This document shows positions 7,915 through 23,559 of a DNA stretch of 64,000 bases, one piece after another (the stretch's first letter is position 1; every line of letters begins with the position of its first letter). The position numbers and the translations under genes were made by a program. This DNA is from an uncultured Acidimicrobiales bacterium (GTDB lineage Bacteria > Actinomycetota > Acidimicrobiia > Acidimicrobiales > Bin134): contig OX638344.1 in assembly GCA_951813555.1 (NCBI GenBank), positions 2,633,076-2,697,075 on the forward strand. Reading direction: 5' to 3'. The notes beneath the pieces were generated by a model. That model did no database searches and was not told the origin of the DNA. It saw only the letters and a list, made by a program, of their open reading frames with translations.

Positions 7915-8835
7915 CTAGATGAGCTGTCGCTGGCGGGCCAGCTCAACCACCTGTCCGGGACGGGATGGAGCAACCAAGACCGCGCTGGCGTGGGCCTCTT
8001 CGGCTCCGCCTTTCCGATGGGCCGGTGGGACCAGGGTGATTGGCTGGCTCAGGGCGAGTTCGAGGATCAGGCCAGCGGCCCCTTGACTCAGGTCAAGCGC
8101 ATCGGATTCCTGTGGGGCCGGTCCTAAGCCGGCCACTGCTCGGCGGCGGAGCAGCACGGGGTCTTGGACCGCTAGGTGGTCGTGGAGCACGACGCCGGCG
8201 GGGACGAACACCAGCCATCGCCGGGTGAGCGAATAGAGAGAGCGTGCCCCGAAGACCGCCAAGGCTGCTCCTACCACGGTGACCGCCACTCCGGCCGCCC
8301 ACTGCTCGGCGGCCAGCAATAGCGGCCCACTCACCACGCCTCCAACCGTGATCGCAGCCGCCAGTGGCAGCGGCCCGGCTAACAGCACCGCAGACGGCCG
8401 CAGCAGAAGCCTGATCTCGTCGCCGTAGGAGATGCCGTTAACGAATACTTGACCCACCGGAGCGCTCAACGAAACCGCGGCAATACCACCGGTGATGGCC
8501 GCCACCAGCGCCACGTCAGCCCAGTCGGCATCACCCATCCCCGCCCACACCAAACCCGCTACTGCCGACGGCAAAGCCAGCCTAACAAGAACCATTGTCG
8601 CCGGATGGGCCAGCAAGGAGCCCACCAGCACCGCCGCCCACAGCACCCACAGTCCCACCGACGCGCTAGACCGCCACGCCGCCGAGGTGTCGCTCAGCCC
8701 ATCGGCCAACACCGGCCCAGCGGTGAACGGCAGCGCCGCCCACCACACTCGCACCACCCAGACCCAAGCCCGGTCCCCCCGCAGGTCTTTCACCCACCCC
8801 ACTACAGCATCTCCCCTATCCCAACCCAAACCCAC
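7915..8835 (-). CDS. Hypothetical multi-pass membrane protein
   Basis: Protein of 306 residues that I do not recognise. The first 195 residues hold about six or seven hydrophobic segments rich in Ala, Val, Leu and Trp (for example VWVVRVWWAALPFTAGPVL and LWVLWAAVLVGSLLA). The remaining 110 residues form a soluble domain, predicted cytoplasmic, with SLYSLTRRWLVFVPAGVVL and a conserved-looking DLSQGAAGLILELAL segment. It stands alone between the left operon and the S-adenosylhomocysteinase-like gene. The start is not certain because several in-frame GTG codons follow the ATG. Confidence 0.7.
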   Translation of the reverse strand: MGLGWDRGDAVVGWVKDLRGDRAWVWVVRVWWAALPFTAGPVLADGLSDTSAAWRSSASVGLWVLWAAVLVGSLLAHPATMVLVRLALPSAVAGLVWAGMGDADWADVALVAAITGGIAAVSLSAPVGQVFVNGISYGDEIRLLLRPSAVLLAGPLPLAAAITVGGVVSGPLLLAAEQWAAGVAVTVVGAALAVFGARSLYSLTRRWLVFVPAGVVLHDHLAVQDPVLLRRRAVAGLGPAPQESDALDLSQGAAGLILELALSQPITLVPPAHRKGGAEEAHASAVLVAPSRPGQVVELARQRQLI

Positions 8836-9083
8836 CTTGGCTCGGTCTGCACATGCGAAACCAGGTGTGGTTCATGGTGTGTCTTGGGTCTAGCGCCGTG
8901 GATTGCGACGGCAGCGGCGTTCCTCGCAAGGCGCATCGGCGCAGCCATACTCGCTGCGTACGGCAAAGAGGAGCAATGCCGCGAGGGGCACCGATGCCTA
9001 GCAGGACCCGCGCGAATGGACCCAAGGCACACCACTACCCAGCAGTAAGATTCCGGCCATGAGCTACCCCCGTACGACTCTGC
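8836..9083. other. Divergent intergenic region
   Basis: Region of 248 bases between two divergent genes. No convincing coding or RNA gene was found. On the plus strand the box TAAGAT at 9046-9051 could be a -10 element for the downstream gene. An ATG seven bases after it (9059) opens only a 38-codon frame that overlaps the true gene in another frame. Longer minus-strand frames here have no family resemblance. Confidence 0.4.
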
Positions 9084-10355
9084 ATGCTGGTCAATTGGGC
9101 AGAAATCATGGCTCCACACCCATTGGGCCATGCGCTGCCCTCCACGCTCGCTCTCAAGCGCAGAATCGTGGTTGACGCACGCGGGCGCATCTCCTGGACC
9201 CGTCGCCACATGCCAGTGCTCGCCGCAGTGGCCGAAGAGTTCAGTCACACCCGTCCTTTCGAGGGTTGCAGGATCGGGCTAAGGCTCCACTTGGAACCCA
9301 AGACGGCTGTGCTAGTTGAGACACTCATCTCGGGCGGTGCGGGGGTTACTGCAATGGGCAACGTGGGCACCACCCAGTTCGACACCGTCGCAGAAATCGA
9401 GTCGTGGGGCTGCGAAGTGCTCGATCGACCCAATGAACGTGCCAGTTCGGTGGCCGCCAATCTAGAGAAGATGGTCGCCTCGGAATGTCATCTGTTGCTC
9501 GACAACGGCGCCGAGTTGATCGCGGCGTGCATAGAGAGCGGCGAGTTGCCTCTCGGCGCCACCGAAGAGACAACCTCGGGTGCAATTCTGCTGAGAGAGC
9601 AGTATGCGGAGGGGGTGCGGATGCCGGTGATCGTCATCAACGACAGCCCGCTGAAGTCGATTGTCGAGAACAAGCACGGCGTAGGCGAGTCGGTGTTGGA
9701 TGCCATCGTGGGTGTCACCAACATCTCCCTGCACGCCAAAGCAGTCGTCGTGTTCGGCTACGGATGGTGCGGTCGGGGGATCGCGCACTACGCCGCCGGG
9801 CGAGGTGCCCATGTCGTGGTGGTTGAACCCGACCCTGTGAAACTCCTAGAAGCAGCCATGGACGGCTTCGGCACCGCTGCCGCAGACGAAGCGGCGCGAA
9901 TCGGCCAGATCTTCATCACCGCCACCGGGCGTGACAGCGTGCTAGACGTTGACCTAATCCGCCAGATGAGCGACGGCGCCGTGCTGGCCAACGCGGGGCA
10001 CACCGACCGAGAAATCGCCATGGACGAGCTTCAAGATGCAGCTTCAGCAAGCCCGCTAGCGCCCTCCCTTACTCAGTACGACCTCGACTCGGACAAGAGC
10101 GTCTTCGTGATCGCCGAAGGCCGCATCGTGAATCTTGCCGCGCAAGGTTCAGGGGGCAATCCCATAGAGGCGATGGACCTGGGCCTCACCCTTCAAGCGC
10201 GCTCACTGGAGCTTCTGGCAGCACAAGGTAAGACCCTGCCTTTGGGTCCCCACCCCGTGCCCGAATCCATCAACCATAAAGTCGCTATTGCCGCGCTGGA
10301 TGCAATGCGATCTCCCATGCATCCGCCACACCATGGCCTGATGTCAGAGGGCTAA
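9084..10355 (+). CDS. Divergent S-adenosylhomocysteinase-like protein
   Basis: NAD-dependent protein of 423 residues aligned by eye to S-adenosyl-L-homocysteine hydrolase, which splits SAH to adenosine and homocysteine. Matching blocks: RLHLEPKTAVLVETL (catalytic His69), LLLDNGAEL (Asp140), GATEETTSGAILL (Glu161/162), VINDSPLKSIVENKHG (Lys191) and the Rossmann segment VVFGYGWCGRGIA. Differences are marked: the Asp after the catalytic Lys is Glu195, the usual Cys two turns later is Val, the NAD loop is GYGWCGRG rather than GYGDVGKG, and the C-terminal Lys-x3-Tyr tail that closes the NAD site is absent. It may act on another nucleoside-homocysteine or be a paralogue. It has no operon partner. 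Confidence 0.78.
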   Translation: MLVNWAEIMAPHPLGHALPSTLALKRRIVVDARGRISWTRRHMPVLAAVAEEFSHTRPFEGCRIGLRLHLEPKTAVLVETLISGGAGVTAMGNVGTTQFDTVAEIESWGCEVLDRPNERASSVAANLEKMVASECHLLLDNGAELIAACIESGELPLGATEETTSGAILLREQYAEGVRMPVIVINDSPLKSIVENKHGVGESVLDAIVGVTNISLHAKAVVVFGYGWCGRGIAHYAAGRGAHVVVVEPDPVKLLEAAMDGFGTAAADEAARIGQIFITATGRDSVLDVDLIRQMSDGAVLANAGHTDREIAMDELQDAASASPLAPSLTQYDLDSDKSVFVIAEGRIVNLAAQGSGGNPIEAMDLGLTLQARSLELLAAQGKTLPLGPHPVPESINHKVAIAALDAMRSPMHPPHHGLMSEG

Positions 10356-10430
10356 ACCTCCGCGCCTTGCCACTTCACAGTCGTCAGCTGCCAGCGCAAT
10401 CCGGCATAGTCAATCTGTCACTGGCGTCGG

Positions 10431-10436
10431 TAGACT
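10431..10436 (+). promoter_or_regulatory. Candidate -10 box, probably leaderless
   Basis: TAGACT ends six bases before the ATG of the HNH gene, so transcription would begin at or next to the start codon. The same box at similar distance precedes the genes at 35648 and 38691. No clear -35 element was seen. Confidence 0.45.
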
Positions 10437-10442
10437 GGTGGC

Positions 10443-16572
<6,130 letters not shown>

Positions 16573-16589
16573 CCTATGGGGAGGTCCAC

Positions 16590-17237
16590 TTGATCGAAGC
16601 TGTGTTTTGGGATTTCGGCGGGGTGTTCACCGGCTCGCCGTTTCATCTTGACGACTACGCCCGCTCGCTGGGCACCACCAACGAGCGGCTCTTGGAGCAT
16701 GTGTTCGGGCGATACGAGGCCGACGGCGACCATCCCTGGCACCGGCTGGAGCGGGGAGAGGGCACCCTGGCTGAGGCGCTGGAGGCGGCGGAGAAATCTT
16801 GCCGAGCTGACGGCATCGAGGGCTTCACCTTCGAGGGGTTCTTCAAGGCCATGTCGGGCACCACCAGCGAAGACCGGCGTGACAAGGCCGTGGCCAAGGT
16901 GCGGGAGTTGAACGACGCGGGCATCAGACAGGCCATCATCACCAACAACGCCAAGGAGTTCGGCGACATGTGGCGCAGCCTCATCCCAGTGGACGAGCTG
17001 TTTGAAGCAGTGATCGACTCCAGCGCGGTGGGCATGCGCAAGCCCGATCCAGCCATCTACCGGCTGGCCCTCCAACGACTGGACGTGTCTCGTCCTGAAT
17101 GGAGCGCCTTCTTGGACGATTTCGAGCCCAACGTGACCGCGGCTCGAGACCTCGGGATGCACGGTGTGCTGGTAGGAGATGACATCGCCACCGCCTTAGC
17201 CGAACTCGACCGGATACTGGCCGAACTTACGGCTTGA
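16590..17237 (+). CDS. HAD-superfamily hydrolase
   Basis: Haloacid-dehalogenase-like hydrolase of 215 residues, probably a phosphatase. Motif I is VFWDFGGVF (nucleophile Asp8; the second Asp is replaced by Gly as in ACAD10/epoxide-hydrolase N-domain relatives). Motif II is IITNNA, the motif III lysine lies in GMRKPDPAIY, and motif IV is FLDDFEPNV. The start is a TTG, chosen because GGGGAGG lies six bases upstream and no in-frame ATG fits. It ends where the candidate inositol promoter begins, so it may or may not belong to that operon. Confidence 0.87.
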   Translation: MIEAVFWDFGGVFTGSPFHLDDYARSLGTTNERLLEHVFGRYEADGDHPWHRLERGEGTLAEALEAAEKSCRADGIEGFTFEGFFKAMSGTTSEDRRDKAVAKVRELNDAGIRQAIITNNAKEFGDMWRSLIPVDELFEAVIDSSAVGMRKPDPAIYRLALQRLDVSRPEWSAFLDDFEPNVTAARDLGMHGVLVGDDIATALAELDRILAELTA

Positions 17238-17262
17238 CCCCCTCGCAATCAGCTACAAGACT
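17234..17262 (+). promoter_or_regulatory. Candidate promoter of the inositol operon
   Basis: TTGACC (17234-17239) and AAGACT (17257-17262) are separated by exactly 17 bases, a good sigma-A-type spacing. The predicted transcript would start near 17269, upstream of the iolE-like ATG at 17306. Its -35 box coincides with the last codons of the HAD gene. The long-frame TTG at 17234 is therefore not used as a start here. Confidence 0.5.
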
Positions 17263-17305
17263 GTCGAACCGGAGGGGCGTCAGAAGGGGAGCCGCGGGCG
17301 CGCAC

Positions 17306-18232
17306 ATGAAGCTGCTTGAACGTATTGCCACCGCGCCCATCAGCTGGGGTGTCTGCGAGATGCCGGGATGGGGATACCAGCTTCCCGTAGAGGCGGTTCT
17401 CGCCGAGATGTCCAAGGCCGGGTTCACCCATACCGAGCTGGGCTCGCTCGGCTACCTGCCCACTGAGCCCGCCGAGTTGCGAGCCGTTCTCGACCGCCAC
17501 GAATTGTCCTTGCTTGGCGGCTTCGTCCCCTTGGTCTTGCACGACCCTTCGCAGATCCAGGGCACCCGAGAGGCTGCCACCGAGGCCGCCGCCTTGATTG
17601 CCGGAGGCGGTGGCCGCTATTTCGTGTCATGCGCGGTCAGCCATCCCGACAATTGGCGCCAGACGCCGCTCGCTGAGCACGAAGGGCCGGTCGTGGCCGA
17701 CGCCCTCGCCGAGGTCGAGCAGATTGCCGCTGAGCACGGTCTGATCCAAGCGCTCCACCCCCATTTTGGGTCGTTGATTGAGACCAGCTCGGAGACCGAG
17801 CAGATAGTCGGCGTCAGCGACATCGCATTGGTGCTCGACACGGCGCATCTCATTTTGGGCGGTGGTGACATTGTCGATATAGCCAAGCGCCATCTGGATC
17901 GCATCGCACTGGTGCACATCAAAGACGTAAACCTGGGCGTCGCCGCTCGGGTCACGGCGGGAGAGCTGTCGCTCATGCAGGGCGTGCAGCGGGGTTTGTT
18001 CCCGCCATTAGGTCAGGGAGGGTTGCCGATCGCCGAGATCGTCGATCTCCTTGAAAAATCAGGACGCGACCTTTGGTACGTCCTGGAGCAGGATGCAGCG
18101 ATAGCGGAGGGTGATCCCTCTGCCATAGCTCGGCTGAGGTTCGACGCCTGCCAGAGCATCGATTTCCTGCGAAATCTGGAACCCGTGTCTGCGGGTGCCG
18201 GAACCTCACAAAACAAACAACAACTACCTTGA
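17306..18232 (+). CDS. Sugar phosphate isomerase/epimerase, IolE/MocC-like
   Basis: TIM-barrel protein of 308 residues (xylose-isomerase-like, AP-endonuclease-2 fold). It begins APISWGVCEMPGWGYQL, a signature of inosose dehydratase IolE and the related MocC. Metal-ligand segments include QALHPHFGSLIE, VLDTAHLILGGGD and VHIKDVNL. It would dehydrate scyllo-inosose (2-keto-myo-inositol) to the trihydroxycyclohexanedione used by the IolD-type enzyme in this operon. The ATG at 17306 is preferred because family homology begins there, although the frame stays open upstream. First gene of the inositol operon. Confidence 0.88.
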   Translation: MKLLERIATAPISWGVCEMPGWGYQLPVEAVLAEMSKAGFTHTELGSLGYLPTEPAELRAVLDRHELSLLGGFVPLVLHDPSQIQGTREAATEAAALIAGGGGRYFVSCAVSHPDNWRQTPLAEHEGPVVADALAEVEQIAAEHGLIQALHPHFGSLIETSSETEQIVGVSDIALVLDTAHLILGGGDIVDIAKRHLDRIALVHIKDVNLGVAARVTAGELSLMQGVQRGLFPPLGQGGLPIAEIVDLLEKSGRDLWYVLEQDAAIAEGDPSAIARLRFDACQSIDFLRNLEPVSAGAGTSQNKQQLP

Positions 18233-18248
18233 GAGGGGTAACCCAATA

Positions 18249-19289
18249 ATGAGAAAGCTATGGAAGCTGATTGCATTGCTGTTTGCGTTGACACTTGTGG
18301 CCGCGGCATGCGGCAACGACGACGACACCAGCGAACCCGCACCCAGCGAGCCAACTGAAGCAGCGGCACCAGCCACTGAAGCACCAGAGCCAACCGAGGT
18401 GGTAGAAGTCGACCCAACCCAGGGATGCGACAAGACCTACCACGTCATCACCCACGGTGACTCCGGTACCTTCTGGTCAGTGGTCGAGGTGGCCGTACGC
18501 GACGCCGCCGCAGCCATCGGCTGCCAGGTGGTCTACTTCGGCTCCAACAACGACGCCCTGAGGCAAGCCCAGGAGATTGAGGCGGCCATCGCCGCCGGCT
18601 CCGACGGCATCGCCATCTCGCTGGCCGACCCGGCCGGCGTCCAGTCGGCTGCTGAGGCCGTGGTTGCCGCGGGCATCCCGCTGTACACGCTCAACTCGGG
18701 TGTGAACAACTACAAGGACCTGGGCGCGACCACCCACATCGGCCAAACCGAGACCGTGGCCGGAAACGGCGCGGGCGAGCGATTTAGTGCACTGGGCGCC
18801 ACCCACGTGCTTTGTGCCCGCCAGGAGCAGACCAACGTGGCCCTAGAAGAGCGCTGCAATGGCTTGGCCGAAACCTTCACCGGCCAGGTGACCTCGGAGT
18901 TCGTCGGTCTCGACGCCAACCCCGATGAGCAGCAGAACACTATTGCCGCCATCCTTCAAGGCGATGAGAGCATCGACGGCGTGCTCGGCGTCGGTCCGAA
19001 CCTGCCCCTGCGGGCGCTCACTGCCGGCGAGCAAGCCGGTAGGGACCTCATCATCGGCGGCTTCGACCTGTCCAGCGACCTCATCGATCAGATTGAGCAA
19101 GGCAACGTGGCCTTCACCGTCGACCAGCAGCAGTACCTCCAGGGTTACCTGCCGGTCATCTTGATGCACCTGCAAGCCACCAACCTGAACACCGCGGGCG
19201 GCGGCCTGCCCATCCTCACCGGTCCGGGCTTCGTCGACACCGCCAACGCGGCTGAAGTCAAGGCTCTGGTGTCCCAGGGAACCCGCTAA
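18249..19289 (+). CDS. Inositol/sugar ABC transporter binding lipoprotein
   Basis: Solute receptor of 346 residues. The signal is lipoprotein type (lipobox LVAAAC, Cys21), followed by an acidic Thr/Pro/Glu-rich linker to residue 55 that would tether the domain to the membrane. The mature fold is the ribose/inositol class: FGSNNDALRQAQEIEAAIAAG, ISLADPAG and IIGGFDLSSDLIDQI. Placed second in an inositol operon, it is the likely receptor for inositol or a derivative, like MocB or IbpA elsewhere. A strong hairpin follows, which may set higher receptor than permease expression. ATG 18249 is preferred because the signal peptide starts there. Confidence 0.92.
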   Translation: MRKLWKLIALLFALTLVAAACGNDDDTSEPAPSEPTEAAAPATEAPEPTEVVEVDPTQGCDKTYHVITHGDSGTFWSVVEVAVRDAAAAIGCQVVYFGSNNDALRQAQEIEAAIAAGSDGIAISLADPAGVQSAAEAVVAAGIPLYTLNSGVNNYKDLGATTHIGQTETVAGNGAGERFSALGATHVLCARQEQTNVALEERCNGLAETFTGQVTSEFVGLDANPDEQQNTIAAILQGDESIDGVLGVGPNLPLRALTAGEQAGRDLIIGGFDLSSDLIDQIEQGNVAFTVDQQQYLQGYLPVILMHLQATNLNTAGGGLPILTGPGFVDTANAAEVKALVSQGTR

Positions 19290-19330
19290 ACACAAGAACT
19301 GAACTGCGACGCTGAACTCGTCGCAGGCAA

Positions 19331-19370
19331 GAGTGGAGCGCTGTCCGGGTATCTGGGCAGCGCTCCACTC
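19331..19370 (+). terminator. Strong hairpin between binding-protein and permease genes
   Basis: GAGTGGAGCGCTG at 19331-19343 and its exact complement at 19358-19370 form a 13-base-pair stem with a 14-base loop. Only a weak T-rich tract (GTTTGGTCT) follows, so complete intrinsic termination is doubtful. Stabilising the 3' end of the receptor mRNA or partial termination is more likely. Confidence 0.75.
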
Positions 19371-19436
19371 GTTTGGTCTACAGTCATCGAAATTCACTAG
19401 TCGGGTAAATCGCCCAGGTTGAGAGGGGGGACTCTC

Positions 19437-21692
19437 GTGGCCGAAGTGACCACTACGAATGACTCTGCGGATAGTTCGTCGCCAGCGCAAGACGAGCGAT
19501 TAGCCCATCGGGGACCGGTCCAGCAGCTGCTGACCAGGCCCGAGATCGGCGCCCTTATCGGCGCAGTCGGGGTCTGGCTGCTGTTCTGGCTGGTTTCGGC
19601 GCCGTTCGGAACCGCGGGCGGCACGGCCAACTACCTGGATGTGGCCGCCACTCTCGGCCTGATGGCCGTACCGGTGGCCCTGTTGATGATAGGAGGTGAA
19701 TTCGACCTCTCCTCGGGTTCCATGACTGGCGCCACCGCGGTGATCGTGGTTTTGTTGAGCAGCGACACCGCTGAATTGGGCGGTGCCGGGCTCAGCCTGC
19801 ACCTGGCCGTGCCTCTCTCGCTGGCTTTCGCACTAGCCATCGGCTGGTTCAACGGGACGCTGGTGGATAAGACCTCGCTGCCCAGCTTCATCGTCACCTT
19901 GGGGACGTTCTTCATCCTCATCGGGGCCAAGCTCGGATTCACCAAGTTGTTCACCAACAAGGTGATCGCGGAGGGTCTCGACCGGTCGGGCGGCTACGAA
20001 TTCTGGGACAACATCTTCGGTGCGACGTGGATCAGAAACGGCCACGTCTGGGAGAACGATGGCTGGACCAATCTTTGGAGCAGTCGAGATTGGGCCTGGA
20101 GCGGCCTACTCATCATCGGCGCGGTTGTCCTCATTCTGGGCACTATGGAGCTGGCTTACGCCCGGCGAGAAAGACCGATCCTGGGTGGATACTGGGTGTT
20201 CATCGTTGGAGCGGCTGTTGGCGCGGTTGGCTACATCCTGCTGCTGAATCAGGACAGCAAGAGCTCCAACTGGGTTTTCGGAATCGTCACCGGAGCGGGA
20301 GTGCTGGTGGCGGTGGCCGGTTGGTGTCTGGCCCGTTACCAGCCAGCCGAGCGAGAACCAGCCCCAACAGAACACGACCCGCGGGTGGTCCAGTTCCTGA
20401 TTGCCGGGGTCGTAGCCATCGTTGGGGCGATTTTGATTGCCGCGGTCATGGACCCAGAGAATTCCGACCGCCTCGACTTCTTGACCGGCACGCCAGGACG
20501 CGCCGTGCTGGCCATCGGAATCGGGGCCACCGGCGTATTGGCCGTGCTGGCTGCTATGGGACGAGTCAGCGTGGGTTATCCGGCCATTGGTGCCTTCGTC
20601 GCCCTCATCCCCGCTGTCAGCTACATGATCACCGTGCAGGGCGCTCGAGCCATCCTTTTTGGCATTTTGGGCATCGCCGGAGTGGTTCTGCTCAGCATTG
20701 CCGCCCGCCGCCGAGAGCTAGCAGTGGTGTTCACCCTGCTTACCTCGGTGGGAATTGTGATCCTGGCCTTCTTCATACAGTCGGAAGCCGGTTCCCGAAA
20801 ACTCCGGGTGGAACTGTTCACCGCGCTGCTGTTGATCGCACTCCTCCTGGCCGCCTCCGCCGTCTCCCGGCTAATCGCCGCTCGGCGCACCGCTGCCCCG
20901 CCGCCACCGATTCACGGCCCCCTCGCACGGCAAATCGGGACCGTGCTCGGATTGGCCGCCGGACTCTTGTCGTTGATCCTCGAATTAGCCGACGGCGACG
21001 GCATCCTCTACAGCCTCATCATGGCGGTGGCCAAGGGAGGCATTGCCGCCTTCGCAGTCTTTGCCATAGCCACCCTTTACCGCACCTTGTTCACCCACGA
21101 TGAGAGCGTGGGCCGGTCGCTAGTCTTCGTCGGGCTCGGCTCGGTAATGCTGGGCATTGCGGCCAAGTTGATGTTCATCACCAGTGAGGAACTGGCCAAT
21201 ACTCGGGCCGAAACCCGGTTCGGCGTGGGCGTAATGCTGTTCCTGGCCTTCGCGGTGCTCGGTGCCTGGGTTCTGGCCCGCACCCAGTTTGGCAATTGGA
21301 TCTTCGCGGTGGGCGGCAACAAAGATGCCTCCCGCTCGGTGGGTGTACCCGCGGCCCGCACCAAGACCACGCTGTTCATGCTGGTGTCGGCATCGGCCTG
21401 GATCACCGGCATGGTGATCGCCTTCCGGCTCAACTCAGTACAGGCCAATGTGGGCGACGGAAACGAGTTCCGCTACATCATCGTGGCCGTGGTGGGCGGC
21501 TGTCTGCTCACCGGCGGCTACGGATCGGCAATCGGTGCCGCAATCGGCGCGGTGATCTGGGGCATGATCACCTCCGGCATCGGTTTCGCCACTTGGAACA
21601 GCGACTGGCGATTCCTAGTGCTGGGCGCTCTGCTGCTGGTGGCGGTGCTGGTGAACAACTACGTGCGCTCGCAAGCGGAGAAGGTCCGATGA
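19437..21692 (+). CDS. Oversized sugar ABC transporter permease
   Basis: Permease of 751 residues, about twice the usual 330-400. Both halves of a standard RbsC/XylH-type permease are present in one frame: [18 protein letters not shown] and [19 protein letters not shown] in the first 170 residues, and [20 protein letters not shown] with [19 protein letters not shown] after residue 610. Between them lie about 440 residues with roughly twelve further hydrophobic segments and short charged loops. Family members usually have well under 100 residues there. The GTG at 19437 has GAGAGGGGGG seven bases upstream. It sits between the receptor and ATPase genes, so it is surely part of the importer; what the inserted membrane block does is unknown. 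Confidence 0.93.
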   Translation: MAEVTTTNDSADSSSPAQDERLAHRGPVQQLLTRPEIGALIGAVGVWLLFWLVSAPFGTAGGTANYLDVAATLGLMAVPVALLMIGGEFDLSSGSMTGATAVIVVLLSSDTAELGGAGLSLHLAVPLSLAFALAIGWFNGTLVDKTSLPSFIVTLGTFFILIGAKLGFTKLFTNKVIAEGLDRSGGYEFWDNIFGATWIRNGHVWENDGWTNLWSSRDWAWSGLLIIGAVVLILGTMELAYARRERPILGGYWVFIVGAAVGAVGYILLLNQDSKSSNWVFGIVTGAGVLVAVAGWCLARYQPAEREPAPTEHDPRVVQFLIAGVVAIVGAILIAAVMDPENSDRLDFLTGTPGRAVLAIGIGATGVLAVLAAMGRVSVGYPAIGAFVALIPAVSYMITVQGARAILFGILGIAGVVLLSIAARRRELAVVFTLLTSVGIVILAFFIQSEAGSRKLRVELFTALLLIALLLAASAVSRLIAARRTAAPPPPIHGPLARQIGTVLGLAAGLLSLILELADGDGILYSLIMAVAKGGIAAFAVFAIATLYRTLFTHDESVGRSLVFVGLGSVMLGIAAKLMFITSEELANTRAETRFGVGVMLFLAFAVLGAWVLARTQFGNWIFAVGGNKDASRSVGVPAARTKTTLFMLVSASAWITGMVIAFRLNSVQANVGDGNEFRYIIVAVVGGCLLTGGYGSAIGAAIGAVIWGMITSGIGFATWNSDWRFLVLGALLLVAVLVNNYVRSQAEKVR

Positions 21693-21744
21693 CCAGTTCT
21701 TCGCAAACCGTTCGGACAACCAAAACCCACAGGGAGGTCTGCTG

Positions 21745-22524
21745 ATGGCTGAATTCCTCGAACTCAACAACATCTCGAAGTTCTACGGGAACATCATCGC
21801 CCTCACCGGGGTCACCACCACGGTGAATCCGGGCGAGGTCACCTGCGTGCTCGGTGACAACGGCGCGGGCAAGTCCACCTTCATCAAGGTCCTGGCCGGC
21901 GTGCACCAGCACGACGAGGGCACTCTGCTCATGGAAGGTGAGGAGGTGAAGTTCAACTCGCCTCGCGAGGCTCTTGGTCGAGGCATCGCCACCGTGTACC
22001 AGGATCTGGCCATCGTCCCGCTCATGTCGGTATGGCGGAACTTCTTCCTCGGTGCGGAGCCTAAGACCGGCATTTGGCCCTTCCGCCAGATCGACATCGA
22101 AGGTGCTAAGCGAATCGCCAAAGAGGAGATGGGCAAGATGGGCATCGACATCCGCGATGTCGAGCAACCCGTGGGCACGCTTTCCGGCGGCGAGCGGCAG
22201 TCGGTGGCCATCGCCCGGGCCAGCTACTTCGGGGCCCGGGTGCTGATCCTCGACGAGCCCACCTCGGCACTGGGTGTGAAGCAATCCGGTGTGGTGCTGC
22301 GACGGATCATCGAGGCCCGTGACCAGGGATTGGCGGTGGTGTTCATCACCCACAATCCCAACCACGCCTATCCGGTGGGTGACCGTTTTGTGATCCTCAA
22401 CCGGGGCCAGTCCATGGGCAACTGGGCCAAGGAGGAGCTGTCCCAGGCCGAGCTGACTCAGCTCATGGCCGGCGGCGCCGAACTAGACGCCCTCCAACAC
22501 GAATTGGCCCAAGCAGGTACGTAA
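21745..22524 (+). CDS. Sugar ABC transporter ATP-binding protein
   Basis: Single-domain ATPase of 259 residues that energises import. Walker A is GDNGAGKST, the signature [15 protein letters not shown], Walker [12 protein letters not shown], and the switch His lies in FITHN. RbsA-type transporters often carry two fused ATPase domains; here only one exists, so it must dimerise. A good ribosome site (AGGGAGG) precedes the ATG. This is the only sugar-importer ATPase in the window and could also serve the left-operon permease, which lacks one. Confidence 0.95.
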   Translation: MAEFLELNNISKFYGNIIALTGVTTTVNPGEVTCVLGDNGAGKSTFIKVLAGVHQHDEGTLLMEGEEVKFNSPREALGRGIATVYQDLAIVPLMSVWRNFFLGAEPKTGIWPFRQIDIEGAKRIAKEEMGKMGIDIRDVEQPVGTLSGGERQSVAIARASYFGARVLILDEPTSALGVKQSGVVLRRIIEARDQGLAVVFITHNPNHAYPVGDRFVILNRGQSMGNWAKEELSQAELTQLMAGGAELDALQHELAQAGT

Positions 22525-22554
22525 ACGTCGTCGGCAATCACCTAGCATCGCTGC

Positions 22555-23559
22555 GTGTCTGACACACAGGCGGCCGAAGCAGGTCGCGCGCCAACCGATC
22601 TCGAGGTGCTCACCATCGGGCGGGTCAGCGTCGACCTGTACCCCCAGCAGAGCGGCGTGCCGCTGAGCAAGGTCCAGACCTTTTACAAGTCGATCGGTGG
22701 CTCCCCCACCAATGTGGCCGTGGCTTGTGCCCGGCTGGGCCGGCGGGCCGCGGTGGTGACCCGGGTGGGGGACGACGGCTTCGGCGAGTACATCCGCGCT
22801 GAGCTGTCCGACAAGTTCGGAGTGGACAACCGCTACGTATCCACCGATCCCGAGCTGCGCACCGCGCTGGCCTTCTGTGCTCTCGATCCTCCCACCGACC
22901 CGCCGCTGCTGTTCTACCGGGAGCCCCGCGGCCCGGAAATGAACCTGCACCCCGATGACATCCCCGATATCGCGGCCACCGTACCGGTGCTGTGGACCGC
23001 TGGATCCCGCTTCGCCCAAGAGCCGTCCCGTTCGACCGTGCTTGAAGTGCTGAAGCGGCGGCAACGCCGTCCCCACACCGTGCTCGACTTGGACTACCGA
23101 CCCAGCTTCTGGGCATCCCCTCAAGAGGCCGGTGCTCATATCAGCCAGGCCGTCGATCTGGCCACGGTGGCGGTGGGCAACCGCACCGAGTGCGAGATCG
23201 CCGTCGGCACCGCCGATCCCCATGCCGCCGCCGATCGGCTGCTGGAGCTAGGGGTGTCGCTGGCCATCGTTAAGCAAGGGGCCGACGGGGTGCTGGTGGC
23301 CACCCCGGAGAACCGAGCCGAGGTGCTTCCCAAGATGGTGGAGGTGGTGTGCGGGCTGGGGGCGGGCGACGCCTTCGGCGGTTCGCTGGCCGATGGTCTG
23401 CTGGCCGGCCTCGACCCAGTGGAAATCGTCACTCGGGCCAACGCGGCCGGCGCTATTGTGGCCGGTCGCCTGGCCTGTTCCGACGCCATGCCCACGCCCG
23501 GGGAGATTGACGAGATGCTGGCTCGAGAACCTACCGATTCATCGGAATCCCCAGCATGA
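22555..23559 (+). CDS. iolC: 5-dehydro-2-deoxygluconokinase, PfkB family
   Basis: Phosphorylates 5-dehydro-2-deoxygluconate, the product of the IolD and IolB steps. PfkB/ribokinase family, 334 residues. IGRVSVDLYPQQ and KSIGGSPTNVAVACARLG form the substrate-binding region; GLGAGDAFGGSLADGL carries the catalytic Asp272. The segments YREPRGPEMNLHP and DLDYRPSFW fit the IolC branch. The start is a GTG. The ATG of the next gene overlaps its stop by four bases. The family is certain, and the specific assignment is strong because iolB, iolD, iolE and iolG are in the same operon. Confidence 0.93.
   Translation: MSDTQAAEAGRAPTDLEVLTIGRVSVDLYPQQSGVPLSKVQTFYKSIGGSPTNVAVACARLGRRAAVVTRVGDDGFGEYIRAELSDKFGVDNRYVSTDPELRTALAFCALDPPTDPPLLFYREPRGPEMNLHPDDIPDIAATVPVLWTAGSRFAQEPSRSTVLEVLKRRQRRPHTVLDLDYRPSFWASPQEAGAHISQAVDLATVAVGNRTECEIAVGTADPHAAADRLLELGVSLAIVKQGADGVLVATPENRAEVLPKMVEVVCGLGAGDAFGGSLADGLLAGLDPVEIVTRANAAGAIVAGRLACSDAMPTPGEIDEMLAREPTDSSESPA

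Noticed and set aside
8802..9248. 148-codon minus-strand frame across the divergent intergenic region
   Set aside because: It overlaps the starts of both flanking genes and has no recognisable composition or ribosome site; I treat it as chance.
19437..21692. Frameshifted or fused pair of permease genes
   Set aside because: Both conserved permease halves and the whole insertion are in one uninterrupted frame, with no internal restart of a second complete permease.
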